NCBI RefSeq assembly: GCF_013520985.1
Contig: NZ_JACDTY010000004.1
Span: forward strand, 248,001-312,000
Direction of reading: 5' to 3'
Length of the DNA stretch: 64,000 nt
Source: Mesorhizobium neociceri
GTDB lineage: Bacteria > Pseudomonadota > Alphaproteobacteria > Rhizobiales > Rhizobiaceae
Shown here piece by piece: positions 26,080 to 36,091 of this stretch; the first letter of the stretch is position 1, and the number at the start of each line of letters is the position of its first letter. Below the pieces are notes generated by a model that was given only the letters and a program-made list of their open reading frames with translations, made no database searches and was not told the origin of the DNA. A program made the translations under genes and the position numbers.

Positions 26080-27321
26080 CTATTGGAGAACCAGATCGGC
26101 CTGCAAAGCGCCGGCCGACTTGATGCCTTGCAGGATGGCAATGATGCCGTCCGGCTTGACGCCGAGACGGTTGAGGCCGGACACCAGCGTTTCGAGGTTG
26201 GGCCCGTCGAGCACGGCGACGCGCGCATCGGGCCGGGTTGCCTCGATGGTGGTGAAGGGTTCCTCAGCCGTCACGCCCTTGGAGAAGGGTTCCGGCTGGA
26301 CGATTTTCGGCTGTTCGGTGATGCGCACGGTGAGCGTGCCGTGGCTGATCGCCACCCGCGAAATCTTGACCTCATTGCCGATGACGATGGTGCCGGTGCG
26401 CTCGTCGATGACGACGCGCGCCGGCGTGTCGGATTCCACGACAAGGTTCTCGATCTCGGCGTAGAAGCGGGCCGCCGAAACATTCTTCGGCCGTCTGATC
26501 TGCACGGTGCGCGCGTCGCGCTCCGCCGCCACGCGCATGCCGAAGCGTTGCGAGGTGTAGCCGTTGATGGCGTCGGCGATGCGAACGGCGGTGGAGAAAT
26601 CGGGATTGCGCAGCTGCAAGGTGAGCAGCGCCTGGTCCTCGAACTCGGCGCGCACGGTGCGCTCGACAATGGCGCCGTTGGGCACGCGGCCGGCCGTCGG
26701 CACGCCTTGCGTCAGCTGCTCGGCCTGTCCTTGCGCGGTGAAGCCGGAAACGATGACCGAGCCTTGCCCGACAGCGTAGATTTCGCCGTCGGCCGCCTTC
26801 AGCGGTGTCATTACCAGCGTGCCGCCGGCAAGCGATGTAGCGTCGCCCATCGAGGAGACGTCGATGTCGATGCGGGCGCCCGACTGGACATAGGGCGGCA
26901 TGTTGGCGGTGACGATGACGGCTGCGACGTTCTTGGCACGTGCGCTGCCGCCTTCGGTGGCGATGCCGAGATTTTCGAGCATCGCGCGGATCGACTGTTC
27001 GGTGAAGGGCGAGTTGCGCAGGCTATCTCCCGATCCGGCGAGGCCGATGACAAGGCCGTAGCCGACGAGCTGGTTATCGCGCGAGGCCTGCAGCTGAGCG
27101 ATGTCCTTGATGCGCGAGGCGACCTGGCCGGGCGGCAGCGAGCTCGGGCCGTTGGACACCCTGAACATGCGGCTGGTGGTGGCCGGGTCATATTCGGGAT
27201 CGACAAAGACGCCGCCATTCTGGCCGGCAAGATCGCGCTTTTGCTTCGGCGTAAGACCGTCGGCCAGCGCCGGCTGCAGGCCGAGAATGGTTGCGAGCAG
27301 AAGGGCAGGTCCGCGTCTCAT
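26080..27321 (-). CDS. flgI: Flagellar P-ring protein FlgI
   Basis: 413 residues including a signal peptide (about 1-20, ending PALA). The P-ring hallmarks are RIKDIAQLQASRDNQLVGYG, VIGLAGSGDSLRNSPFTEQS, VTANMPPYVQSGARIDIDVS and the late VDERTGTIVIGNEVKIS. About 40 residues longer than enterobacterial FlgI because of an insert after the signal peptide (GLTPKQKRDLAGQNGGVFVD). It builds the peptidoglycan-layer ring. Start overlaps the flgA stop by 4 bp. Confidence 0.96.
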   Translation of the reverse strand: MRRGPALLLATILGLQPALADGLTPKQKRDLAGQNGGVFVDPEYDPATTSRMFRVSNGPSSLPPGQVASRIKDIAQLQASRDNQLVGYGLVIGLAGSGDSLRNSPFTEQSIRAMLENLGIATEGGSARAKNVAAVIVTANMPPYVQSGARIDIDVSSMGDATSLAGGTLVMTPLKAADGEIYAVGQGSVIVSGFTAQGQAEQLTQGVPTAGRVPNGAIVERTVRAEFEDQALLTLQLRNPDFSTAVRIADAINGYTSQRFGMRVAAERDARTVQIRRPKNVSAARFYAEIENLVVESDTPARVVIDERTGTIVIGNEVKISRVAISHGTLTVRITEQPKIVQPEPFSKGVTAEEPFTTIEATRPDARVAVLDGPNLETLVSGLNRLGVKPDGIIAILQGIKSAGALQADLVLQ

Positions 27322-27842
27322 GAAGCGCTGACCCGGATGGTGCCGTCGGCCATTACCGTGCCGGAAAAGATCTTACCGCTGTCGGTGTTGCGGACCTTGA
27401 TCAGATCGCCGGCGGCGCCCGGCTGCAGCGACACCGCCGTAGCCGAAATGGTAAGGTCGCCGGCGATGAAATAGACCTGCACGGCGGCACCCTGTTCGAC
27501 CAGCCATGCATCGCGGAGGGCGGCGACCGGAATGTAGCGACCAGGCAGCAGCGTGCGCTTGGCGACCTTGCCCTGGAGCTCCTCAGCCTGCGTGGCAACC
27601 GCATCCGGCCTGTGCTTGCCGGGGAGCAATGTTACCGGCTTCAAAGCGGCTGTATCAATGAGCTCGCCGGGATAGATGACCCGGTTCGGGATGAGAACGA
27701 CTTCGCCGGCCGCCTGGTTGCTGGCTACCTGCGCGCCCTGCTGGTCTGCACTCTCCTGCGCAAAGGCCGGCACGCCGCCGGCCAGCGCGAGGATCAGCGC
27801 GGTGCGGCAAAGCGCGGAGCGGGAGGCCGGAGAGACCATCAA
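27318..27842 (-). CDS. flgA: Flagellar P-ring assembly chaperone FlgA
   Basis: 174 residues. The signal peptide covers about 1-28 (LILALAGGVPAFA). The SAF-type domain includes VLIPNRVIYPGELIDTAALK and LPGRYIPVAALRDAWLVEQG, ending in GSVQ-like repeats and SGTVMADGTIRVSAS. FlgA helps FlgI polymerise in the periplasm. It lies 3 bp after flgG and overlaps flgI. Confidence 0.94.
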   Translation of the reverse strand: MMVSPASRSALCRTALILALAGGVPAFAQESADQQGAQVASNQAAGEVVLIPNRVIYPGELIDTAALKPVTLLPGKHRPDAVATQAEELQGKVAKRTLLPGRYIPVAALRDAWLVEQGAAVQVYFIAGDLTISATAVSLQPGAAGDLIKVRNTDSGKIFSGTVMADGTIRVSAS

Positions 27843-27845
27843 ACC

Positions 27846-28634
27846 TTACCTGATGTTCTTGGACACGACCGAGGCCATGTCGTCGGCGGCCTGGATGACC
27901 TTGGAATTCATCTCATAGGCGCGCTGCGCCGAGATCAGCTCGGTGATTTCCTTGACCGGATCGACGTTGGAGGCCTCGAGATAGCCTTGCTGGACCGTCG
28001 CGAAGCCGGGATCGCCGGGCACGCCGACATTGGCCGGCCCGGAAGCCGGGGTTTCCTGGAACAAATTGTCGCCGAGCGGCGCCAGGCCCGCTTCATTGGC
28101 GAAGTTGGCGAGCTGCAGCTGGCCGAGCAACTGGAGATCGGTCTGGCCGTCGATGCGGGCAAAGACCTGGCCGGTCTTGTTGACGATGACCTCGATGGCA
28201 TCTGTCGGCACCGTAATGGCCGGGATGACATTGGCGCCGTCGACGGTCACGAGCTGGCCGGTGGCGTTGGTGTTGAAGGCGCCGGCGCGGCTGTAGAGCG
28301 TGCCGCCATCGGCACCCTCGATCTGGAACCAGCCGCGGCCGGTCAGCGCCATGTCGAAACTGTTGCCGGTCGAGGTCAGCTCGCCCTGCGTATGGACGTT
28401 GCGCACCGCCGTCGTCTTGACGCCGAGACCGATCGACACGCCCTCCGGCACCAGCGAGGAATTGGAGCGGTTGGGCACGCCTTGCGAGCGGTCGACCTGG
28501 TAGAGCAGGTCGGAGAATTCGGCGCGCGCGCGCTTGTAGCCGGTGGTGTTGATGTTGGCGATGTTGTTGGCGATGACTTCCAGATTTGTCTGCTGGGCGT
28601 TCATGCCGGTCGCTGCAATGGCGAGTGCTTTCAC
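27846..28634 (-). CDS. flgG: Distal rod protein FlgG
   Basis: 262 residues. The N-terminus has [20 protein letters not shown] and [20 protein letters not shown]; the C-terminus has [20 protein letters not shown] and [10 protein letters not shown]. Length and motifs match FlgG rather than FlgF, which is encoded separately at 32493-33218. It forms the drive-shaft part of the rod. Lies 11 bp after fliE. Confidence 0.96.
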   Translation of the reverse strand: MKALAIAATGMNAQQTNLEVIANNIANINTTGYKRARAEFSDLLYQVDRSQGVPNRSNSSLVPEGVSIGLGVKTTAVRNVHTQGELTSTGNSFDMALTGRGWFQIEGADGGTLYSRAGAFNTNATGQLVTVDGANVIPAITVPTDAIEVIVNKTGQVFARIDGQTDLQLLGQLQLANFANEAGLAPLGDNLFQETPASGPANVGVPGDPGFATVQQGYLEASNVDPVKEITELISAQRAYEMNSKVIQAADDMASVVSKNIR

Positions 28635-28645
28635 GGCAAGTCTCC

Positions 28646-28981
28646 TCAGATGCCCATACGGCTGATTTCGAGATAGGCGGAGACGACCTTGTCGCGGATG
28701 GCGATCGTGGTCTGCAGGGCCTGCTGGGCGCTCATGACGGCGTCGACGACCTGGCGGGTATCGGCGTCGCCCTTGAGCGCCTGGATCGAGACCTGTTCGG
28801 CATTCTGCAAGGTGTTGACGGTCTTTGAAGCGGCCTGGCTGAGCGCCTCGGCGAAGGTGCCGCCGATCTCGCCGCCGGCCATTGGCGCCTTGGTGCCCTG
28901 AAACAGGTCGGTCGCGGCGTCAGTGCCGCCGATCTCCGGCTTGAGTGGAAGCGATCCGATACCGCCAATGCCGCTGATCAT
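28646..28981 (-). CDS. fliE: Flagellar hook-basal body protein FliE
   Basis: 111 residues, mostly helical, with [20 protein letters not shown], the conserved [20 protein letters not shown] and [18 protein letters not shown] at the C-terminus. FliE links the MS ring to the rod. It overlaps the flgC stop by one base (28981). Confidence 0.94.
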   Translation of the reverse strand: MISGIGGIGSLPLKPEIGGTDAATDLFQGTKAPMAGGEIGGTFAEALSQAASKTVNTLQNAEQVSIQALKGDADTRQVVDAVMSAQQALQTTIAIRDKVVSAYLEISRMGI

Positions 28982-29397
28982 TACTGGTTCCTCATCAGGT
29001 CGATGGTCATGGAGATCAGATCACGCGCCTGCTTGATGACCTGAAGGTTGGCTTCATAGGAGCGGTTGGCTTCGCTCATGTCGGCCATCTCGACCAGCAC
29101 GTTGACGTTGGGCATCTTGACGTAGCCCTTGTCGTCGGCGGCCTCGTTGCCGGGTTGAAATTCGACGGGAAAGTCGCTGGGATCGCGGTCGACGGAGTTG
29201 ACCTCCACCATCGTGCCGCCGGAAGGACGGTCGAGCTCGGAGACGAAGCTGATGGTCTTGCGGCGATAGGGGTCGGCGCCCGGCGTATTGCCAGTCGACT
29301 GCGCGTTGGCAAGGTTTTCCGAAACCACGCGCAAACGGTCCGACTGGGCGCCGAGGCCGGATGCGGCAATCTTGAGGGCTGCGGTGAGCGCGTCCAT
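28981..29397 (-). CDS. flgC: Proximal rod protein FlgC
   Basis: 138 residues with the FlgC start ([40 protein letters not shown]), middle [20 protein letters not shown] and C-terminal [20 protein letters not shown]. Standard length and order between flgB and fliE. Confidence 0.96.
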   Translation of the reverse strand: MDALTAALKIAASGLGAQSDRLRVVSENLANAQSTGNTPGADPYRRKTISFVSELDRPSGGTMVEVNSVDRDPSDFPVEFQPGNEAADDKGYVKMPNVNVLVEMADMSEANRSYEANLQVIKQARDLISMTIDLMRNQ

Positions 29398-29399
29398 GG

Positions 29400-29780
29400 T
29401 CAGGTCTTAACCGCCATCATCATCATCGAATGGAAGGCCTTGACGATCGCCGTGTTGAGCTCGAAGGAGCGGCGGACCTCGCCGGCCTTCATCAGCTCGT
29501 TCTCGACCACCACGGTGTTCTTCGACGGCATAATGGCGCCGGTCGTCTCTTCGGGCTTGACCGTGAAGCCGGCATTGGTGGCTGCAGTACCGAGATGCCC
29601 GGCCTGGGTGGCGGTCAGCGACACAGCGGTGCGGTCGAGCACCTTCTCGAACGGCTCGACATCGCCGGCGGTGTAGCCCGGCGTGTTGACGTTGGCGATG
29701 TTGCCGGCAATGGCGGACTGACGCACGGACAGCCATTGCGACTGCTTGGCTGCAAGATCGAAAAGGTTGACGGGCTCCAT
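29400..29780 (-). CDS. flgB: Proximal rod protein FlgB
   Basis: 126 residues from the ATG at 29780, chosen because it gives the normal FlgB N-terminus ([20 protein letters not shown]) and follows GGGATC-type leader sequence; the frame is open upstream but that extension is unlike FlgB. Rod motif: [21 protein letters not shown]-terminal helix: [20 protein letters not shown]. It ends 2 bp before flgC. Confidence 0.94.
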   Translation of the reverse strand: MEPVNLFDLAAKQSQWLSVRQSAIAGNIANVNTPGYTAGDVEPFEKVLDRTAVSLTATQAGHLGTAATNAGFTVKPEETTGAIMPSKNTVVVENELMKAGEVRRSFELNTAIVKAFHSMMMMAVKT

Positions 29781-29866
29781 GGGGATCTCCAGGCTGGTAC
29801 GCACCAGACTAGGCCGCCAGTCTTGCGCGGACCTTGCGCGGACCCGGAGGTAAGCAGCGTGTTCCG

Positions 29867-31086
29867 CTATCTGGAGAGTTCGATCACCTGGTCGGTGCTG
29901 GTGACCATCACCCATTTGCCACCGCGCTGCTCGATCGACGAGACGGTGCTGGTATCAGGCAGCTTCGAGCCGCGCTGAACGATCCACAGGCCGGCGTCGT
30001 CCTCGATCATGGCGCGGCCATTGGCGACATGAACCATTCGGAATTTGGGATCGGCCGGAAAGGGCTGCTCGTCAACGCCGGGAGGCTGGGTCTTGTCCTC
30101 TGGGTCCTGCAGCGTGCCGGTGGCGAACAGGTCGACATCGGGAACATCGTTTGCCGTCAGCGGCTGGCCGGAATTTTCCATTTGCGAGCCACCGCTGACA
30201 CGACCGGCATTGGTGCCGCTGCCGCCGAACTTGATTGCCTGCACACCGAACTGGTCCTGGTTGAAGAAAATGTACCAGGGGAACAGTGCGCAGATCAGGC
30301 CGAGCGTGATGCCCAGCGCAGCGAAGACGATATCACTGCGCCGGTCATCTTTCTTTTTCACCTTGGGAAACGGCGCCCTTGGCGGCTGCGGCCAGTCGAC
30401 ATTGGGAAAGAGCCCGTCGAGCAGCGAGTCACGGCTAGCCGCGATCGCCTCGTTGAGTTCGGCATGCGGAGCCTTGGGCAGCGTGGGCTTGGCGAAAGCG
30501 GGCGGAGCAGGTCTGGCGGCCTCGGGGAAGGCAGGCTTGCTGACATCACGCAATGCAGGTTCGACTGTCCTGAGCGATGCGGGCTTGGTCTCGCCGGTTG
30601 GAGCAGGCTTGGCCATTTTGCGCGAGGCAGACTTGGCCGCTTTGCGCGCCGCCAACCTGGCGGCTTTGCGCGACGCCGCCTTGGACGCGCTGCTCGATAG
30701 AGTTTCGCGCTGCCCAATGCAAGCCTGGACACACCGCGCAAGGCAGCCTTGGGCGCACCGACCAAGGCAAGCCTGAACGCGCTGGGTGTGGATGGCTCAC
30801 CCATGCCGGGCAGGGCTAGGCTGGTCACGCTCGGCAAGGCAGCCTCGGGCGAGCCGAGCAAGGCTGGTTCGGGCACGCTGCGCAGCGCAGGCTGGACCAG
30901 TCTCGGCAAGGATGGCTTGGCCGCCCTGGCCAATGCGGCCTTGGTTTTGGCTGCCTTGGCGCGATCAGCCTTCGCTTTGGCAGCCCTTGCTTCGTCGGCC
31001 CTGGCTTCCTCGGCGGCGCTGGCCTCGGCGAGCATCTCGCGCAAAAGCCGCTCGGTGTATTGGCGCTCAGTCTCCGGCATCGACAC
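29867..31086 (-). pseudogene. Membrane protein gene downstream of fliI, interrupted by a frameshift
   Basis: Two adjacent minus-strand frames look like halves of one gene of about 404 residues. The first half starts at GTG 31086 or ATG 31080 (MPETERQYTERLLREMLAEA) and continues as an Ala/Lys/Glu helix and Pro-Ala-Leu repeats. The second half is 29867-30655 if started at an internal TTG and continues the same composition (SKAASRKAARLAARKAAKS), then a membrane helix (SDIVFAALGITLGLICALFP) and a periplasmic C-terminus ending VMVTSTDQVIELSR. The switch from frame one to frame two falls at about 30685-30700, where a missing base would restore a single frame. The second frame has a TGA at about 30799 and no start codon before 30655. 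The start overlaps the end of fliI by about 20 bp. Function unknown; a sequencing error is possible. Confidence 0.65.
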
Positions 31087-32488
31087 TTTGCTTGCCTTTC
31101 AGATGACGGGCGAGGTCGGAGAATGCGTCGGCCGAGGCGCGATCCCTAGGCGACTGCGTCAGCGCTTCGTAGATCAGCGGCACCTGGCGCACCGCAATGT
31201 CGAGCTCGGCATCGGCGCCGCCCTGATACGCGCCAAGCAGGCGAATGTCGCGCGTGTCCTCGAAGCGCGAGATCATCGACTTCAGCCTGGTCACCAGCAT
31301 GCGCTGCTCGGGGCTCCATGCCTTGTCGGCGAGGCGCGAAATCGACGACAGCGGATTGACCGGCGGATAGCGGCCCTGTTCGGCAATGGCGCGATCGAGC
31401 ACGACATGGCCGTCGAGGATGCCGCGCACCGAATCGGCGACCGGATCGTTGTGGTCGTCGCCGTCGACCAGCACCGAGATAATGGCGGTGATGGACCCTT
31501 GGCCTTTGACACCTGGGCCTTCAGCGCCGGGTCCGGCGCGTTCGAGCAGCTTGGGCAGGTCGGTGAAGACAGAAGCGGGATAGCCGCGCGCCACCGGCGG
31601 CTCACCGGTGCCCGTCGCCACTTCGCGCAGCGCGTGGGCAAAGCGGGTGATCGAATCCAGTACCAGGAGCACGCGGTGGCCCTGGTCGCGAAAATGTTCG
31701 GCGACGCGCATGGCGGTGTCGGGCGCGCGCCGCCGCATCATGGCGCTCTCGTCGCTGGTGGCGACGACGGCGACGGTCTTGGCCAAGCTTTGCGCGCCGA
31801 TCGTGTCTTCGAGGAATTCGCGCACCTCACGGCCGCGTTCGCCGATCAGCGCCACGACCACGGTGTCGAAGGCATCGGCGCCTGCCAGCATGGCAAGCAG
31901 CGTCGACTTGCCGACGCCGGATCCTGCGAACACACCGAGGCGCTGGCCGAAGCAGAGCGGCGTGAAGATGTCGATGACCTTGACCCCGGTCGTGAAGGCG
32001 GTGCCGACGCGCTGCCGCGACATGGCGCCGGGCGTGGTGCCGTCGCCGCTTGCCGCTTCGCCGTTCCTGATCAGCGGCGGGCCGCCGTCGATAGCACGGG
32101 TCAGCGCGTCGATTGCCCGCCCGCGCCAGGAAGCGTGCGGCGTTACCACCAGCGGACCGCGGCGAAACACGGCGTCACCGATGCCGGCATCGGCGCTGCG
32201 TTCGAATGGCGCGATGACGACCTCGTCGCGACCGATCCTGACGATCTCGCCGCGGCGTGTGCCGGCTTTGCCGCGCTGCTCGACAAGGTCGCCGAGCCTG
32301 GCGATTTCGGAAAGGCCGCGCACCGTGTAGTGCGTCGGCGAAACCTCGGCGACGCGGCCGCCGCGCCGCAGCAGCGTTTCGGTATCGTCGAAGCGTCGCC
32401 AGATCCGTTCCAGGGCAGCCAGCCTGTTTTCAGGCGCCGCTTCCGGCTGCCGTTCAAGCGCGCGTATCGATGATTGCGAGCCCGACAT
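31067..32488 (-). CDS. fliI: Flagellar export ATPase FliI
   Basis: 473 residues from the ATG at 32488, which just clears the flgF stop at 32493; an earlier start at 32509 would overlap it. The F1-type ATPase core has Walker A GVFAGSGVGKSTL, VVVALIGERGREVREFLED, Walker B around RVLLVLDSITRFAHALREVA, and the conserved GYPASVFTDLPKLLERAGPG. It energises export of rod, hook and filament subunits, with the FliH-like protein as partner. No FliJ-like gene follows; the frameshifted membrane protein gene does. Confidence 0.96.
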   Translation of the reverse strand: MSGSQSSIRALERQPEAAPENRLAALERIWRRFDDTETLLRRGGRVAEVSPTHYTVRGLSEIARLGDLVEQRGKAGTRRGEIVRIGRDEVVIAPFERSADAGIGDAVFRRGPLVVTPHASWRGRAIDALTRAIDGGPPLIRNGEAASGDGTTPGAMSRQRVGTAFTTGVKVIDIFTPLCFGQRLGVFAGSGVGKSTLLAMLAGADAFDTVVVALIGERGREVREFLEDTIGAQSLAKTVAVVATSDESAMMRRRAPDTAMRVAEHFRDQGHRVLLVLDSITRFAHALREVATGTGEPPVARGYPASVFTDLPKLLERAGPGAEGPGVKGQGSITAIISVLVDGDDHNDPVADSVRGILDGHVVLDRAIAEQGRYPPVNPLSSISRLADKAWSPEQRMLVTRLKSMISRFEDTRDIRLLGAYQGGADAELDIAVRQVPLIYEALTQSPRDRASADAFSDLARHLKGKQSVDAGD

Positions 32489-32492
32489 GCGG

Positions 32493-33218
32493 CTACGACT
32501 TGGAGCCAAGCGTCTTAATGGCGTCGTCGGTCGAGGCGTCGGTCTGGCGCATCAGCGCAGCGGTGTTTTCGAAGGCACGCTGAACCATGATCAGCCGCGT
32601 CATCTCCAGCACCGGATTGACGTTGGATTCCTCGACAAAGCCTTGCGCGACGCCAAGATCCGAGCGGTCAGTGACCGGCTCCGGCGTGCGTGCCGGAATG
32701 ATACCCGAATTGCCGTAGCGGACGAAGTTCGGGCCGGGGTCGAAATTGAACAGGCCGATGGCGCCGACAAGCTTGTCGCCCTGGCGCAGCGAGCCGTCGG
32801 CCCCTGCCTTGGGCGGTCCGTCGCGTGGGTCGAGCTGGATCGGCGCGCCGCCGGCATCGAGCACGGGATGGCCTTCAAGAGACATCAGCTCGCCGTTCTC
32901 GTTCATCGAAAAACGTCCGTCGCGCGTCATCACGGTGCCGGCCGGGGTGTCGATGCCGAACCAGGCGTCGCCCTGGACGGCGAAGTCGAACGGGTTGCCG
33001 GTCTGCGTCATCGCGCCATGCGCGCCGGACAAATAGGTCTTGCCGGAGGAGGCGAAGGACACGGATTTGGGACCGCTGCCGGAGACCACGTCCTCGAACT
33101 TCACGCCGGTGGCGCGAAAGCCGATGGTCGAGGCGTTGGCGACATTGTCGGCGATGGTATCGAGACGGCGCTCAAGCGCGATCTGCGAGGAAAGGGCGAC
33201 GTAAAGGCTGTCCTGCAT
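32493..33218 (-). CDS. flgF: Proximal rod protein FlgF
   Basis: 241 residues with LSSQIALERRLDTIADNVAN and ASTIGFRATGVKFEDV near the start and VEESNVNPVLEMTRLIMVQR with FENTAALM near the end. Shorter than FlgG and lacking its NTTGYKR form, consistent with FlgF. Between the DUF1217 gene (7 bp) and fliI (4 bp spacing). Confidence 0.95.
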   Translation of the reverse strand: MQDSLYVALSSQIALERRLDTIADNVANASTIGFRATGVKFEDVVSGSGPKSVSFASSGKTYLSGAHGAMTQTGNPFDFAVQGDAWFGIDTPAGTVMTRDGRFSMNENGELMSLEGHPVLDAGGAPIQLDPRDGPPKAGADGSLRQGDKLVGAIGLFNFDPGPNFVRYGNSGIIPARTPEPVTDRSDLGVAQGFVEESNVNPVLEMTRLIMVQRAFENTAALMRQTDASTDDAIKTLGSKS

Positions 33219-33225
33219 TGTGCTC

Positions 33226-35037
33226 TCAGAATTTCAGTTTCTGCATGGCCATCATCAGATCGGTCGAGATGCCGACGGTGGTCGGTTGGGCAAACAGCAC
33301 ACCAACCGAGGTCTGGGCGGTCGAGGTAGGATGATTGATTTCCCACAGGCTGGTGAAGCGGGTCAGGAATTTGTCGAGCTTGGCCGGGTCAGTGAAGTCA
33401 GTGAGATCGAGCTTTGCCTCGAAGGCCTGCGCCTGCTTGTCGATATCGGCGGTGGCGAAGGAATCGGGCAATCCGATCGCGGTGCGTACCACGCTGGCCA
33501 ATGCTGTATCGGCCAGCACGTCGTACCAGTTGGTGATGGTCGACGCCTTGCGCTCGAAATAGAGCGCCAGCCGCACGCCCTCATTGGTCTTGCCGGCGTC
33601 TTCTTCCAGCGTCTGGCGCATGTATTTGTCGACGACCGGCTGCTGCGACGGGTTGCGGGTCGTCGCCGCTTCGCCGTAAGCCTCGAAATTCAGCGACGTG
33701 GCGAGCCTGGCATAGGCCTTGTTCGAGAGCTTGTTGGCGATGCTGGCGGGATCGCGCACGCCGCCCTCCAGGACATCGCGGACGAGATCCTTGTTTGTGG
33801 TTGCCGGATCGAGCCCGCTGGCGGACAGCGCATAATTGTAGAGCCGGCTGTCGGCCATCAGGTCGTCGACCGATTTCACCTTGGTGATATTGGCAAGGTA
33901 GTAGCTGGTCTCGGCCTGGATGGCATCCGCATTCGGCTTGATGAGACCAAGACTGGACTCGATCGTGTAAAGCTTTGGCGTGGTCTTCAGCACGGCGTCG
34001 CGCGTGGTCGTCTGATCGCCATATTGGGCAAAGTCGAAGGCGCTGACGAAGTTGGCGTAGCTTTTGTCGGTCAACAGGTTGGCGGGGCTCAACGGATCGG
34101 TGACGCCACCGTTGACCATCGTCCGGATCTGCCTCGCCGTCTGGGTCGATGCATCCAGCCCATAGGCAGCCATGGCGAAGGTCAGCAGGCGCTTGTCCTT
34201 CAGCAGATCCTCGATCGACTTCACCTTGGAGATGTTTGCCGCGTAGTAGTCGGCCTCGCCCTTGATGTATTGCGCGGTCGGCTTGACGAGCACCAGCCCG
34301 GTTCCGGCCATGATGGCTTTGGGAACCGCCTGCTGGACGGCGTCGCGTGCTGTCGCCTGGTCGCCATACTGGACGAAGTCGAAGGCGGCGACAAAAGCTG
34401 CATAGCCTTTGTTGGTTGACGTGTTTGCGGGACTGTTCGGGTCGGTGACGCCGCCTTCCAGCATCGCCCGGACGGTCGCAGGTGCTTCGGCGTCGGCATC
34501 GAGGCCGAAGGCGGCCATCGCATAGGTGAGCAGGCGGTCGTCGCCCATCAGATCGTCGATCGATCTGACGTTGGAGATGTTGCTCACGAAGTAGGAGGTC
34601 TCGCCCTTGTAGTAGTCGAACCCGTTCTGCAAGGCGCCGAGCCCAATCTGGGCCGTATAGTTCTTGGTCACACCCTGCTGCGCGGGATTGTAGCTGGTGG
34701 CATCCGCGCCCAACGCTGCGAAATTGAAGGCCGAGACGAATTCGGCGTAGCGCTTGTCGGTCAGTTTGTTGGCGAAGCTATCGGGGTCGGAGACACCTTC
34801 CTTCAGGGCTTTGACCATGAAGGCCTTGGCGTAGGCCATGTCGCCAAGGCCATAGGCCTTCATGGCATAGGTGAACAGCCGGGTGTTCTTGACGAAATCG
34901 TCGATCGATTTCACGCTGCCGATGTTGGCCAGATAGTAGTCGGTGTCGCGCTTGGTGATCGGGTCCGCCTCGATGCGGTCGATCGCCTTGGGAATATCCC
35001 TGGCGATGAGCTGGTAGCTGGTAAAAGTGCTCAACAC
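33226..35037 (-). CDS. DUF1217 repeat protein of the flagellar locus
   Basis: 603 residues made of four clear tandem repeats of about 100 residues, plus a divergent fifth at the C-terminus. Each repeat has a DYYLANIxxVKSIDDL block, then RLFTYAMKAYGL, a GVxDPxSxANKLTDKxYAxF block and SAFNFAxYGD. Repeats start near residues 30, 130, 230 and 330. No signal peptide or membrane helix is seen, as for substrates of flagellar export. DUF1217 proteins are encoded beside flgF in many rhizobia but the role is not established. First gene of the flgF-fliI-flgB run, divergent from motA. Confidence 0.88.
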   Translation of the reverse strand: MLSTFTSYQLIARDIPKAIDRIEADPITKRDTDYYLANIGSVKSIDDFVKNTRLFTYAMKAYGLGDMAYAKAFMVKALKEGVSDPDSFANKLTDKRYAEFVSAFNFAALGADATSYNPAQQGVTKNYTAQIGLGALQNGFDYYKGETSYFVSNISNVRSIDDLMGDDRLLTYAMAAFGLDADAEAPATVRAMLEGGVTDPNSPANTSTNKGYAAFVAAFDFVQYGDQATARDAVQQAVPKAIMAGTGLVLVKPTAQYIKGEADYYAANISKVKSIEDLLKDKRLLTFAMAAYGLDASTQTARQIRTMVNGGVTDPLSPANLLTDKSYANFVSAFDFAQYGDQTTTRDAVLKTTPKLYTIESSLGLIKPNADAIQAETSYYLANITKVKSVDDLMADSRLYNYALSASGLDPATTNKDLVRDVLEGGVRDPASIANKLSNKAYARLATSLNFEAYGEAATTRNPSQQPVVDKYMRQTLEEDAGKTNEGVRLALYFERKASTITNWYDVLADTALASVVRTAIGLPDSFATADIDKQAQAFEAKLDLTDFTDPAKLDKFLTRFTSLWEINHPTSTAQTSVGVLFAQPTTVGISTDLMMAMQKLKF

Positions 35038-35180
35038 GACATGCCTCCGGTCGCAGCTTCTGAGTCAGAGTATGCCGGTTTGCTTGCGCGAGGCTGAATC
35101 GGTTCGCCACGCACGATTCAAGCCTCACACAAGGCACGGGGGCTATCGGTTAGGCCTGACGTGATGTGGAAGGATCTGGC

Positions 35181-36056
35181 GTGGGCATTCTGATCGGACT
35201 GGTGGTGACGCTCGGCTGTGTTCTCGGCGGCTTCATGGCCATGGGCGGGCATCTGCATGTGCTGATGCAGCCTTGGGAAGCGGTGGTCATCTGCGGCGCC
35301 GCGCTTGGCACCTTCCTCGTCGCCAACCCGATGAAGACGGTCAAGGACACCGGCAAGGGCATTCTGGAGGCGTTCAAGCAGGCGGTGCCGAAGGAGCGCG
35401 ACTATCTGGAGACGCTGGGCGTGCTGCACAGCCTGATGCGCGAACTGCGCTCCAAGTCTCGCAGCGAGGTCGAGGCGCATATCGACAATCCGGAGGAGTC
35501 GGCGATCTTCCAGGCGTTCCCGACGGTGCTCAAGAATCACGATCTGACGCATTTCATCTGCGACTATTGCCGCATCATCATCATCGGCAATGCCCGCTCG
35601 CATGAGATCGAGGCGCTGATGGACGAGGAAATCCAGACCATCAAGACCGACAAGATGAAGGCCTATCACGCGCTGGTTGCGGTGGGCGACGGTCTGCCGG
35701 CACTCGGCATCGTCGCCGCCGTGCTCGGCGTGGTCAAGGCGATGGGCGCGCTCGACCAGTCGCCGGAAATCCTCGGCGGCCTGATCGGCGCCGCCCTTGT
35801 CGGAACCTTTCTCGGCATCTTCCTGTCCTACGCCGTGGTCGGGCCGGTCGCCACCAAGATCAAGACGGTGCGCGAGAAGAAGAACCGCCTCTACATCATC
35901 GTCAAGCAGACGCTGCTCGCCTACATGAACGGCGCCCTGCCGCAGGTGGCGATCGAGTTCGGCCGCAAGACCATCTCGTCCTATGAGCGGCCAACGATCG
36001 ACGCCGTCGAGCAGAGCACGATGAACACAGCCTCCGCCGAGAAGAAAGCGGCCTGA
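35181..36056 (+). CDS. motA: Flagellar motor stator protein MotA
   Basis: 291 residues from GTG 35181, preceded by AAGGA at the right distance; a GTG at 35166 would add five residues. Four membrane helices: about 3-20, 33-50, and a pair with [20 protein letters not shown] and [20 protein letters not shown]. The cytoplasmic loop ([20 protein letters not shown]) carries the charged residues that contact FliG. It forms the proton channel with MotB. Divergent from the DUF1217 gene, with a 143-bp spacer for two promoters. Confidence 0.95.
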   Translation: MGILIGLVVTLGCVLGGFMAMGGHLHVLMQPWEAVVICGAALGTFLVANPMKTVKDTGKGILEAFKQAVPKERDYLETLGVLHSLMRELRSKSRSEVEAHIDNPEESAIFQAFPTVLKNHDLTHFICDYCRIIIIGNARSHEIEALMDEEIQTIKTDKMKAYHALVAVGDGLPALGIVAAVLGVVKAMGALDQSPEILGGLIGAALVGTFLGIFLSYAVVGPVATKIKTVREKKNRLYIIVKQTLLAYMNGALPQVAIEFGRKTISSYERPTIDAVEQSTMNTASAEKKAA

Positions 36057-36091
36057 GCCATGCATGACGACAGACAGGACCGCACGCCGTC

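Noticed and set aside
26083-27474. 463-codon plus-strand open frame opposite flgI and flgA
   Set aside because: Shadow frame; both minus-strand genes are complete and recognisable.
30749-32473. 574-codon plus-strand open frame opposite fliI
   Set aside because: fliI on the minus strand has all ATPase motifs; the plus frame is a shadow.
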